38,814 bases of DNA, from assembly GCA_021372615.1 (NCBI GenBank), contig JAJFUB010000137.1, forward strand, positions 1 to 38,814. The letters are read 5' to 3'. The stretch comes from a bacterium. Lineage in GTDB: Bacteria > Armatimonadota > Zipacnadia > Zipacnadales > UBA11051. The notes under the pieces were generated by a model. It made no database searches and was not told the DNA's origin. It saw only the letters and a program-made list of their open reading frames with translations. Within the stretch, counting starts at the first letter, position 1; every line of letters starts with the position of its first letter. Position numbers and translations under genes: made by a program. This document shows positions 8,699-18,300 of the stretch, piece after piece.

Positions 8699-9879
8699 CA
8701 GGTGTGCCTCCGGTTGAGCCAGACCAGCAGGGCCGAGCCGCCCACCGCCGCCGCGGCGATGACCCCGCCGACGACCGCCGCGGCACGCCAACTGTGCTGC
8801 TCTAGCCCGGCCCCCTGGTCGCCGTTGGCCGGCGCATCCGGGTCCGGCTGCGACGCCGGCGGCTTCGCTTCCTGCTGGACATCGAACTCCATATAGCCGG
8901 TCGTCGGCTCGGGCACGGTCTCGCCGGGCACCAGCGCCGAGTCCCGGGCCCGGAAGCTCTTCCACACGCCGGACAGCGTCGCGGCCACATTGGGGCTGTC
9001 GGGGTCGAAGCCGAGGGCCTCGCGGACCTGCTGGCGGATGTCGTTGCCCCAGTTCAGCGGCAGCGCCGGGCCGAGCAGCCAGGTCGGGTCCGCGGTGCAG
9101 GTGCAGTTCTTGCCCAGCAGGTGGAACAGCTCCAGGAAGCGCCCCTCGGTGGCCTGTGTCGCCGTCAGCACCGGTCCCACGCGCCGCCCCCGGCCGAACA
9201 GCACCGCCGCTCGCGTGGCGCGCGGGTCACCCTCGTCCAGACCGACGCTCCAGCGCAGAACCCGCTCCCGTGGGTCATCCGCCCGCACGCGCACGACGGC
9301 CGGCGCCACGGCGACCGGATCGCCCATCTCGGGCTTGAAGCCCACGAGCTTGTCGGCCGCCTTGCCCGCCGCCTTCAGGACGGTCGTGTTCTGCGCCTTG
9401 TCGGCGCCCTCCACGACCACGACGACACACCAGGCGCTGATGATGTCCCGGACAATCTCCCGGCGCTTGGGCGAATCCACCGCCTGGCGGCACACGTCTG
9501 TGAGAGCCTGCTCGGGGTCGCTCGACTCGGGCAGGGGGCCCTCGGTCACACGGTCATCCGGTGACACGAGCAGCGCCTGTCCCTCCTCCGTCGGGACGGC
9601 CTCCAGCTTCGCGCGCAGGGGATGCTGCGGCTCGCGCTGAGTGTCCAGCACGTCCGGCCGGACATTCGCCTGGTCGAGGACCCGGCCGGCGACCTTCTCG
9701 TGGAGCGCCTGGGTGGCGGCCAGGGCGTCCGGGCGGGCGCCGTGCGACAGCCAGATGAGGCGATAGGGCACCGGGTCGCGGATGATGAAGCCCGAGTCGC
9801 GAATGGCGTAGGGGCAGGCCCACGCCGGCAGCGCGAGCGCCACCGCTAGGGCCGGCAAGAGGGCCAGACGTAGTCTCAT
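8698..9879 (-). CDS. Exported, C-terminally membrane-anchored protein of unknown function (ABC partner)
   Basis: The 393-residue protein has an N-terminal signal peptide (MRLRLALLPALAVALALPAWA) followed at once by CPYAIRDSGFIIRD. One C-terminal transmembrane helix (~residues 362-388) ends in the short basic tail NRRHT, so most of it would face the periplasm or exterior. A KNCTCTADP segment gives a C-x-C pair that, with the Cys after the signal peptide, could bind metal or form disulfides. A Pro/Asp-rich linker precedes the anchor. I do not recognise a named domain. ATG 9879 is chosen because it gives the signal peptide and follows GGAG; an in-frame start at 9930 is unlikely. It is first in the operon with the permease and ATPase and converges with the NikR gene. 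Confidence 0.88.
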   Translation of the reverse strand: MRLRLALLPALAVALALPAWACPYAIRDSGFIIRDPVPYRLIWLSHGARPDALAATQALHEKVAGRVLDQANVRPDVLDTQREPQHPLRAKLEAVPTEEGQALLVSPDDRVTEGPLPESSDPEQALTDVCRQAVDSPKRREIVRDIISAWCVVVVVEGADKAQNTTVLKAAGKAADKLVGFKPEMGDPVAVAPAVVRVRADDPRERVLRWSVGLDEGDPRATRAAVLFGRGRRVGPVLTATQATEGRFLELFHLLGKNCTCTADPTWLLGPALPLNWGNDIRQQVREALGFDPDSPNVAATLSGVWKSFRARDSALVPGETVPEPTTGYMEFDVQQEAKPPASQPDPDAPANGDQGAGLEQHSWRAAAVVGGVIAAAAVGGSALLVWLNRRHT

Positions 9880-10020
9880 GGTAGTCTCCAACGGAACCAT
9901 CTGGGGAAGTGTTCGCACTTGCGCGACCAAGTCCTTCCCATAGGCGCGCAGGTCATGGAGGGGCGCTGGCGAAGTTGTACCTCGTTCTTGCCGGACTATT
10001 GCCGACAGAGGTGACGCCTC

Positions 10021-13000
10021 GTGAAAGCGCCGACTCGTCTGGCCGTCCTTATGCTGCTACTGGTTGCCATCTCCGCAAGTTGGGCCGAGGACTGGCCCAC
10101 CTACCAGCACGACATGGCGCGCAGTGGTGTCAGCGGCGAGCAACTCGCCATGCCGCTCAGCCGGCAGTGGCTGCACCAGCCGTCCGCCCCCCCCAAGGCT
10201 GCCTGGGCCGATCCGCAGCCGGTCGCTGTCGAAGGTGTCGTCGAGCCCCCCAAGGTCAAGTTCGATGACGCCTTCTATACCACGTCTGCCGCGGGCCTGG
10301 TGTTCTATGGCTCCTCGACCCAGAACTACGTCTGCGCTCTGGATGCGACGACCGGGCAGGTGCGCTGGCGCGTCATCGTGGACGGCCCGGTACGCCTGGC
10401 GCCCGTCTACGACCAGGGCCGCCTGTACTTCGGCTCGGACGACGGCTACCTCTACTGCGTAGGCGCTGCTGACGGCAAGCTCGTGTGGAAGCGCCTGGTG
10501 GGGGCCACGACGGAGCGCTTGCTGGGCCATGGCCGTATGATCTCGCTGTGGCCGGTGCGAACGGGGCTGGTGGTGGACGGCGGCATCGTCTACTACACCG
10601 CCGGGATCTTCCCCGGCGAGCGTGTCTACATCGGCGCGGCCAGGGCCGCTGACGGCTCGACCGTGTGGAGCAATGAGACGGTGGACGACCAGCTCGGCGG
10701 CACCGGCAATGTCTCCCCCCAGGGCTACCTGCTGGCCTCGAAGACGACCCTCTATGTGCCTTCCGGGCGCAGCCTGCCGGCGGCCTTCAACCGTGCCGAC
10801 GGCAAGTTCATGTTCCAGCGCGGTGACGGCCGTTGGAACTACGGTGTGGTCGGTGGCTGCTACGCGCTGCTGGCCGATGACAAGCTCTACGGGGGGACGG
10901 GGCAGATCATCGGCTACGAGCAGAGCACCGGCGCGCAGGGCTTCGCCTGGTTCCCCGGCAAGCGCCTGCTGGTGACGTCCGACACGTCCTACATGCTCAA
11001 TGACTCCGGCATCACGGCTCTGGACCGCGTCAAGTACCCGGAGGCCAGTCGGCGCCTGGTCAACTGCAAGTTCCGCCGCACCAGCCTGAGCCAGGTGCGC
11101 CCGCGGCCGGCGGACTACCAGCAGAAACTCGACGCCATCAACGCCGACGAGAAGCAGGCCCAGGCCGATGTGGAGGCCTGCACGCGCTTCCGCTTCGAGC
11201 GGCAGAAGCTGGAGAGCATGATCGTTGCCGGCGACACGGTGTTCGCCGGCGGCGAGAACGAGGTCCTCGCCATCAGCGCGAAGTCGGGGCAACAGCTGTG
11301 GTCAGCGCCGCTGCAGGGCGTCGTCCGGGGACTGGCGGTGGCCGACAAGCGCCTGCTGGCGAGCACCGACGGCGGCGCGATCGTGTGCTTTGCCACCGGG
11401 GCGGCGGGGGCACCGTCGCCGAGCGGCGGGGTACAAGCCCCCGCCCCACAGGCCTTCCCTCGCGATGCCATGACCTCCGTGTTTGAGAAGGCCGCCGACA
11501 GCATCCTGAAGCTCTCGGGCGTCAAGCGCGGCTACTGTCTGGTGCTGGGCAGCCGCACCGGGCGGCTGGCGTGCGAGTTGGCGAAGCGCTCCGATCTGAC
11601 GATCTATGGCGTGGACAGCGACCCGGCGCGTGTGGTTGCCGCTCGGGAGGCGCTGCTGGCCGCGGGCCTGTACGGCACCCGCGTGACCGTGGACCACTGG
11701 CCCGCCGGTCCCCTGCCGTATGCGGACTACTGCGCCAACCTGATCGTCTCCGAGGAGACACTGACCACCGGGGCACTACCGACCTCGCAGGCCGACATCA
11801 TCCGGCACCTGAAGCCGTGCGGTGGCGTGCTGTGTCTGGGGCAGGGCGGCAAGCCCACTGTGACACGGGCCGCCCTGGCGGGGTGCATCAGCGGCGACGA
11901 GATGGGCAAGCCGGCAGTGAGCGACAAGGGCGGGCTGTGGGCGGCCTGGACGCGCGGGACGCTGCCCGGCGCCGGGCAGTGGACCCACCAGTACGGCGAC
12001 CCGGGCAACACCGCCTCCTCCACCGACACGGCCCTCAAGTGCCCGCTGGGAGTGCTGTGGTATGGCGAACCGGGGCCGAACAAGGTCCCGTCGCGCCACC
12101 TGGGCAACGCCGCCCCGCTGACCATCAATGGCCGCGTCTACCTGCAGGGCATCAACCGCATCATGTGCTTTGATGCGTACAACGGCTTGCCGTACTGGGA
12201 ACGCGAGGTGCCCGGCGCGTACCGCGTAGGCATGGTGTACGAGGCCGGCAACATCGCCTGCGACGACCAGAGCATCTTCGTGGCCACGGGCAAGCAGTGC
12301 GTGCGCCTCAGCGCCCAGACCGGCGAGACCATGCGCACCTACGACCTGCCGCCGACCACCGGTGAAGGCGAGCCCAAGTGGGCCTGGATCGCAGTTGTCG
12401 GCGATACGCTGTATGGCAGCGTCTCGCGTAAGGGGCAGGAGAGCGACACAATCTTCGCTCTCGACGCAGGCAAGGGCAAGATCCGCTGGACCTTCACCGG
12501 CACCCACATCCGCAACAACACGATCTGCCTGAGCGAGGGACGGATGTTCTTTGCTGACGCCACCGTCACCCCGGCGCAACGAGTCGAGGCGTTGCAGGCC
12601 AAGATCCAGGAGATCATGGAGAAGGGGAAGATCAGCGCCGCCGAGGCCGAGAAGCAGGTCACCAGCGCCGATGTGCGCCTGGTGACGGCCCTGGACGCCG
12701 CCACCGGCAAGCGGTTGTGGCAGCGCCCCGTGGACCTGACGGACTGCGGCCCGCATGTGCTGATCGCCATTGCCACCCGCGGGGTCGTCGTCTTCTGCGG
12801 GGCCCATTCCGACGGCCACTACTGGCCGCAGTTCCTGGCGGGTGAGTACGGCGCGCGCCGCGCCACCGTGCTGTCGGCCCAGGACGGCTCGCTGCTGTGG
12901 ACCAAGGCCATTGGCTACCGCATCCGGCCGCTGGTCGTGGGTGATGAGCTGATCGCCGAGCCGTGGTCCTTCGACCTGAAGACCGGACAGCAGAAGATGC

Positions 13001-14676
13001 GCACCCATCCGCTGACGGGGCTGGATTCGCCCTGGCAGTTCGAGCGTCCGGGCCATCACTGCGGCTGCATCGCCGGCTCGCCCAACGGTCTGTACTTCCG
13101 CTCCTGGACGCTGGGGTACTATGACCGGCTGCGCGACAACGGCACTCAGCACTTCGGCGGCCAGCGCCCCGGCTGCTGGATCAACATGATCCCCGCCAAC
13201 GGCCTGCTGGTGATGCCGGAGGCCAGTTCGGGCTGCATCTGCCTGATCTCCATCCACTGCACGACGGTCTTCAAGCCCCGCGAGACCGACCGCGCCTGGG
13301 GCACCTTCTCCACCCCCGGGGAGTGTCTGCCGGTCAAGCAGGTCGCCTTCAACCTGGGCGCCCCGGGCGACCGCCGCGCCCCCGACGGGACGCTCTGGCT
13401 CGGCTTCCCGCGCCCCTACGGGCGCATGGCGGTGACGCTCAAGCCGACGGTGAGCTACGTCAAGGACGGTGGCACCTTCGGCGCGGCGGCCGACACCGCG
13501 ACCTTCAGCGGCACCGACCTGCCGTGGGTCTATGCCTCGGGCTGCCGTGGGCTCTCCACCATGGCCGTCCCGCTGGTGGGGCCGCTCGACGGGCCGGCGG
13601 ACTACACCGTGCGCCTGGGCTTCGTCGAGACGGACAACACCGCCCCCGGCCAGCGCGTCTTTGACATCAAGCTGCAGGGGCAGACGGTCGAGAAGGGCTT
13701 CGACGCCCTGGCTGTCGCCGGAAAGCCCCGCACCGTCGTCGTCCGCGAGTTCAAGGGCGTGCGCGTAGATGGCGATCTGAAGATCGAGTTGGCCAGCGCC
13801 CAGAAAGAGCCGGCCCCCGAGCAGATGCCCATCCTCAACTCGGTGCAGATCATCCGCGAGCGCGTGCTCCATGTCGGCATGGCCGTGCCGAAGCTGAGCG
13901 TGTCCGACCCGCAGCCGGAGGCCGAGGGCAAGCTGGAGTTCAGCAACCGCACCGACCGCGACTTCGCGGGCACCGTGAAGCTGACCGTGCCGGAGGGTCT
14001 GACGGTCACGCCGGCCAGCTTCCCGCTGCAGCTCGCGATGAACCAGCAGTTCAGCCAGGCGGTGAAGCTGTCAGTGGGCCGCAAGGGCGCCCCGGTCTCC
14101 GGGGTACTCAAGGCCCAGTTGGTGCGGGCGGACGGGACCATCGAGACCGAGCGTGACGCGTCCGTGGAGTACCTGGGGGCGCGCGGGCGGGTCACCTTCT
14201 ACGCCACCGCGGACACGTACGTGTGCGCCGGCCAGGGCGCGACCAACTACGGCCACAGCGCCAACCTGCTGGTGGATGGCGGCAGCGCCACTATGGGCGA
14301 TGAGAGCCACAACACCGGGCTGCTGAAGTTCGCGCTGCAGATCCCCGGCCGGCCGGTGAGTGTCAAGCTGCGCGTCCACACCGCACCCAGCGAGGCCTCC
14401 GAGAGTGGCGACTCCGGCCGTATCTGCGTGGTGGATGAGCCGTGGGACGAGAACAAGGTGACGTACGCGAGCCGGCCCAAGCTGGGCGCCGAGGTGGGGA
14501 AGCTGGGAGCAGTGACCCGCGACGCCTGGGAGGAGCGCGTGCTGAAGGTGGACCTGACGGGCAAGGCCGAGCTGAGCCTGGCGCTCGACCCCACGAGCTG
14601 TGATGGCGCCAACTACGTCAGCCGCGAGGGCAAGCTGGCGCCGGAACTGGTGGTGGAGTATGAGGCTGCGCCGTAG
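10021..14676 (+). CDS. Giant exported PQQ beta-propeller protein with embedded methyltransferase-like, malectin-like and CBM96-like domains
   Basis: The 1551-residue protein has a signal peptide (MLLLVAISASWAED region), then a first PQQ/BamB-type propeller (~residues 25-470) with repeated blades such as ALDATTGQVRWR and AISAKSGQQLW. Residues ~490-610 look like a Rossmann SAM-methyltransferase domain, with glycine loop LGSRTG (510-514) and acidic GVDSD (D532). A second propeller follows (~650-1140), with inserted charged helices. Residues ~1145-1283 resemble malectin and residues ~1390-1550 resemble DNRLRE/CBM96. The GTG at 10021 follows AGAGG; an ATG at 10051 would shorten the signal peptide. 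Export is expected, so SAM availability is doubtful and the methyltransferase part may be structural. The downstream TPR gene overlaps its 3' end. Confidence 0.9.
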   Translation: MKAPTRLAVLMLLLVAISASWAEDWPTYQHDMARSGVSGEQLAMPLSRQWLHQPSAPPKAAWADPQPVAVEGVVEPPKVKFDDAFYTTSAAGLVFYGSSTQNYVCALDATTGQVRWRVIVDGPVRLAPVYDQGRLYFGSDDGYLYCVGAADGKLVWKRLVGATTERLLGHGRMISLWPVRTGLVVDGGIVYYTAGIFPGERVYIGAARAADGSTVWSNETVDDQLGGTGNVSPQGYLLASKTTLYVPSGRSLPAAFNRADGKFMFQRGDGRWNYGVVGGCYALLADDKLYGGTGQIIGYEQSTGAQGFAWFPGKRLLVTSDTSYMLNDSGITALDRVKYPEASRRLVNCKFRRTSLSQVRPRPADYQQKLDAINADEKQAQADVEACTRFRFERQKLESMIVAGDTVFAGGENEVLAISAKSGQQLWSAPLQGVVRGLAVADKRLLASTDGGAIVCFATGAAGAPSPSGGVQAPAPQAFPRDAMTSVFEKAADSILKLSGVKRGYCLVLGSRTGRLACELAKRSDLTIYGVDSDPARVVAAREALLAAGLYGTRVTVDHWPAGPLPYADYCANLIVSEETLTTGALPTSQADIIRHLKPCGGVLCLGQGGKPTVTRAALAGCISGDEMGKPAVSDKGGLWAAWTRGTLPGAGQWTHQYGDPGNTASSTDTALKCPLGVLWYGEPGPNKVPSRHLGNAAPLTINGRVYLQGINRIMCFDAYNGLPYWEREVPGAYRVGMVYEAGNIACDDQSIFVATGKQCVRLSAQTGETMRTYDLPPTTGEGEPKWAWIAVVGDTLYGSVSRKGQESDTIFALDAGKGKIRWTFTGTHIRNNTICLSEGRMFFADATVTPAQRVEALQAKIQEIMEKGKISAAEAEKQVTSADVRLVTALDAATGKRLWQRPVDLTDCGPHVLIAIATRGVVVFCGAHSDGHYWPQFLAGEYGARRATVLSAQDGSLLWTKAIGYRIRPLVVGDELIAEPWSFDLKTGQQKMRTHPLTGLDSPWQFERPGHHCGCIAGSPNGLYFRSWTLGYYDRLRDNGTQHFGGQRPGCWINMIPANGLLVMPEASSGCICLISIHCTTVFKPRETDRAWGTFSTPGECLPVKQVAFNLGAPGDRRAPDGTLWLGFPRPYGRMAVTLKPTVSYVKDGGTFGAAADTATFSGTDLPWVYASGCRGLSTMAVPLVGPLDGPADYTVRLGFVETDNTAPGQRVFDIKLQGQTVEKGFDALAVAGKPRTVVVREFKGVRVDGDLKIELASAQKEPAPEQMPILNSVQIIRERVLHVGMAVPKLSVSDPQPEAEGKLEFSNRTDRDFAGTVKLTVPEGLTVTPASFPLQLAMNQQFSQAVKLSVGRKGAPVSGVLKAQLVRADGTIETERDASVEYLGARGRVTFYATADTYVCAGQGATNYGHSANLLVDGGSATMGDESHNTGLLKFALQIPGRPVSVKLRVHTAPSEASESGDSGRICVVDEPWDENKVTYASRPKLGAEVGKLGAVTRDAWEERVLKVDLTGKAELSLALDPTSCDGANYVSREGKLAPELVVEYEAAP

Positions 14677-15307
14677 CGACCTGGCCCGGTGGGGGGCCTG
14701 CGGTGTCTGCTGGCTGCTGGCAACCGTGGTGCTGGCCGAGTCCGCCGCCGACCTGTGCCGGGCGGGCGCCGCGCTCTATGCAAAGGGCGACCTGCCCGGC
14801 GCGGCCGCCAGGTTCCGTCAGGCCCTCACGCAGGAGCCACGCAACGACCAGGCACACGTCGGGCTGGGGGTCGTGCTGTACGCCCAGCAGAAGCCGACGG
14901 ACGCCATCCTGCACTTCCGCACGGCTATCGGCCTGAACCCCCGCAACGTCAGCGCGCACATCAACCTGGGCTCGGCCCTGGTGGACCAGAACCGGCTCAA
15001 AGAGGCGGTGCAGGTCTGCCGGACGGCAGTGCGTCTGAACGGGAAGTCGGCCGGGGCGCACTACAATCTGGGCCGCGCCTACGCCCGCCAGAAGCAGACG
15101 CAGGGGGCGCTGAAGGAGTACGGCCTCGCGCTGCAGCTCAACCCGTCGCTGGCCCCCGCGTGGCTATCGCTGGGGACGCTGCACGCGAATGTGACGAAGA
15201 ACCGCAAAGAAGCGGCGCGGTGCTTCCGGCGCTATCTGCAGCTCGTGCCGAACCCGCCGGAGTGCACCTGCTGGATCAAGGCGTACCTGCAACGCTACGG
15301 CCAGTAG
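14660..15307 (+). CDS. Exported TPR-repeat protein
   Basis: The 215-residue protein has an N-terminal hydrophobic segment (ACGVCWLLATVVLAESA) that should act as a signal peptide or anchor. About five tetratricopeptide repeats fill the rest: AALYAKGDLPGAAARFRQAL, then units beginning VGLGVVLYAQ, INLGSALVDQ, YNLGRAYARQ and LSLGTLHANV. TPRs mediate protein-protein contacts. The ATG at 14660 lies inside the last codons of the propeller gene, a 17-nt overlap, with GGTGGAG just before it, so the two are probably co-translated and may form a complex. Upstream in-frame starts would remove the N-terminal placement of the hydrophobic segment. Confidence 0.9.
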   Translation: MRLRRSDLARWGACGVCWLLATVVLAESAADLCRAGAALYAKGDLPGAAARFRQALTQEPRNDQAHVGLGVVLYAQQKPTDAILHFRTAIGLNPRNVSAHINLGSALVDQNRLKEAVQVCRTAVRLNGKSAGAHYNLGRAYARQKQTQGALKEYGLALQLNPSLAPAWLSLGTLHANVTKNRKEAARCFRRYLQLVPNPPECTCWIKAYLQRYGQ

Positions 15308-15310
15308 CAA

Positions 15311-15346
15311 CCACAGCGCGGGCCATGGCCGGCGCCCGCGCTGTGG
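15311..15346. terminator. Probable bidirectional terminator hairpin
   Basis: A perfect 13-bp stem (CCACAGCGCGGGC at 15311-15323, GCCCGCGCTGTGG at 15334-15346) with a 10-nt loop lies 3 nt after the TPR stop and 27 nt from the stop of the convergent LamG gene. There is no T-run, so the role is inferred from position and stem strength. It may also be a member of the local palindromic repeat class. Confidence 0.65.
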
Positions 15347-15373
15347 GTGACGTCTGTGGGGGATCGGTCGCCC

Positions 15374-18300
15374 TTACGGCGTGACGACCAGCTTCTGCGT
15401 CCGGCTCAGCCCCGAGGCCAACTCCGTCGCCCTGATCGTCCACGTCCCCGGCGCGTCGTTCGCCGCCAGCGCCAGCCGCAGGGCCAGCTTCCCATCCTTG
15501 GCGCCGTAGTAGCCGCTGAACTCCGCGGGCTGCCCCTTGGCGTCCAGGATGTCCACCTTGACCGGCACCACGGCGGCCACGGGCGCGCCCTTGGCGTCCG
15601 CGACGGTGACGGCCACATCCACCGCACCGCCGCGCCTTGCCTTCGCCGGGGCCTTGAGCTGCACCGCCGCGAGCTTCTGGCTGGTGAGCAGGAAGACCCG
15701 GCCGTCGCCGGGGCCGAGCGTCAGGTCGAACTGCGCGCCGGCTGCATGCGGCTTCGTGGCCACGGCCCGGTGGGCGACGAGATCGTAGACGAACGTCCCC
15801 GGCCGCCGCACCGACACAGTGGCCGTGTTGGGCAGGCCCTGCTCCATGACTTTCCCGTGGTGGCCGACGTAGTGGCCGTAGGTGCGCTTGTCATTGAGCG
15901 CAAACAGGTAGTCGCTGCCGCGGTACTGGCGGCAGCGCAGCACGATGTCGGCATTCGGCGAGTCGGTGTAGCGGGTGTAGAAGGGATCGAGCTCCCGGCG
16001 CAACCCCGCGGCCATCTCCTGCAGCTTCGCCTTGTCCTCGTCCGCCTTCCCCGTGCGCTTGTACGTGGGGATGACGATGTCGGGCAGGATGGCCGGGCAG
16101 AGGTTCTCGTCGGCCACGACCAGGCCACCGCGCTTCTGGAAGGCCTTGATCTTGGCGACGACGCTCTCGGTGAGCACGTCGCAGTTGGGCATGACGAGGA
16201 CCTTGAAGGCGTCCAGGCCGTCGCGCACCACGGTCTCGTCGAAGAGGATCTTGGGCTGCAGGTGCGCCCACTGGAGCATCAGGTGCATGTCGGCTTCCCA
16301 CGACCCGCTCCAGCCGTAGCTGCCGCGCCCGGCAAACATCTGCGAGGCGAAGCTCTCGAGCATCGCCACATCGGTGGGGCGGTCGGGGACTTGCAGCAGC
16401 GTCGGCCCCAGGGGCTGCACGACGCTGTGGGTGAGGTTGGTCAGCACCTGCTGCGTCTCCGGGTTGGTGAAGACATACCCCTTGTTGGTGGTGCCGGTCT
16501 CCACGAGCGAGCCCCAGCCGTGGTACATGATGCCGCGGATGGGCCGGGAGATCTTGGACCAGAAGGCCTCGCGCATGTGGTCGGGAGCGATGGTGATGAA
16601 GGGCGCCTCCGGCTTCTCCTTCTCCCACGCCGCGCGCTGGGACTCATCCTCGGGCAGCTTGGGCGCCGTGCCGGTGCGGTACCAGATGATCTGCGTCATC
16701 TTCATCACTTGCTGCCCCGGCTTGCCCTCGGCCATGGCGAACAGCTCGTCGGTGGCCTCGCCGATCTTGATGGGGTCGGGGTACGAGTAGGTCCACTGGG
16801 AGACGATGTCCACATCCCCGCCGCTGCCCCAGAGGTCGGGCACGCGCACCGCCGGGTCGAAGAACGTCCAGAGGTCCTGGCGTCCGGTGGACTTCAGGCC
16901 CCGGTGGACCTCCGAGTGCAGCACATTCCAGCCGTCGCCGTTCTTCCAGAACCAACTGTAGAACGCCAGAATGCGGTCGTTGTCCTTGACCACGCGGTTG
17001 GTGGGGAAGTCCTTGAGACGCCGATAGTTCAGGCCGTTCTTGCCCATGACCTCATCGGGGATGTCGAACCCGGCCTCCTGGCGGAACAGGTCCTTGTCCC
17101 GCTGGTGGAAGCACAGGTCGGAGCCGTCGCGCACCTCGGAGTGGATCAGAGCCCCGTTGAGCGCCGGGTACTGGCCGAAGGTCTGGGCGATGGAAGCGCC
17201 GACGTTGCGGCAGAACTGCTGGACCTCCGGGAAGTTGCCGCACACGTTGTCATGCTCCCGCACCGCCCCGGTGCGGTCCACGCGGTTGAACTGCGCCTTG
17301 CGCTTCTCGTCGCGGGTCACCCACGTGCCCGGATAGGTGTAGACGGCCCCGTGCAGCCCGGCGCGCAGGAGGTCGTCCAGGAGCCGGCCCTGCTGCTCGA
17401 CCGACGCGGGGTTCATGGCCTCTGTCGGCTGTCCCGCCTGCCAGACCTTGTTTTCGTCCACCAGGCCGATGAGTTCGTGCGTGAAGCCGAAGGCCTTGAG
17501 ACGCTCGATGTCGCCCCCACCCCACATCACTACCGGCATCTGATTGGGCAGCGCGCGCGGGACGATGGTCAGCGGGATCTCCTTGTCCACCTGCAGCTTG
17601 CGGCCGCCGCTGACCCCCGACGCCGTCACCTTGAGCACGTACGTCCCCGGCCGCAGGCTCGTATCCACCTGCACCGGCACGGTCTGGTCCTGGTTGGGGG
17701 CCAGCTCCGGCAGGCTGATCTGCCGCTTCACGCCGCCGAAGACGACCTCGGCGCGCCCGCCGGTCAGCGGCAGAGCCGTGTCGTTGGCCAGGCTGACCGC
17801 CACGTTCACGTTCTGCTCCATGCGCACGAAGGCCGTGCGCCCCCCGGCTATGTTGGCCATCAGCCCGCCGGTGAAGTACGGCACGATCCCGCTCGATAGT
17901 CGCGCCTGGGCGATGTAGCCGGGGAACCCGGTGTGGGTGCTGCCGAAGCGGTCACCGATGGTCAGGTCGTGGCGACCCGGTGTGACGGGGCCGCGGCCCG
18001 GGATGATCGCCTTGCCGATCAGCTCCCCGTTGAGGAAGAAGCGCGAGCGCCCGGCGCCATCGTAGGTATAGGCGACATGCAGCCACTTGCCCGGCTCGAC
18101 GGTGATCTCCGGACCGGTGATGAAGTCCGAGTCCTTGCCATACCCTAGCGAGACGGACAGGCGGCGCTTGTTCTCACCGGAGCGTGGCATGTAGAGGCAG
18201 TAGTCCCAATTGGCCTCGGGAGTCTCCCGGACGTAGTTGATGTACTTCTTGTCGAACAGGAAGACGTTGGCGGCCTTGTCCATCTCGGGCTTGGCCATGA

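Noticed and set aside
9880-10020. A sigma70 promoter for the giant propeller gene
   Set aside because: TTGTAC at 9975 has no -10 at suitable spacing, and I could not support a specific site.
11776-13872. A 698-codon open frame antisense to the propeller gene
   Set aside because: It has low-complexity composition and no family features, and the opposite strand encodes repeated propeller blades.
15347-17899. An 850-codon open frame on the plus strand opposite the LamG-glycosidase gene
   Set aside because: It is an antisense shadow of a GC-rich gene. Its translation is Arg/Ala/Val/His-rich with no domain pattern, while the minus-strand protein has a signal peptide and clear domains.
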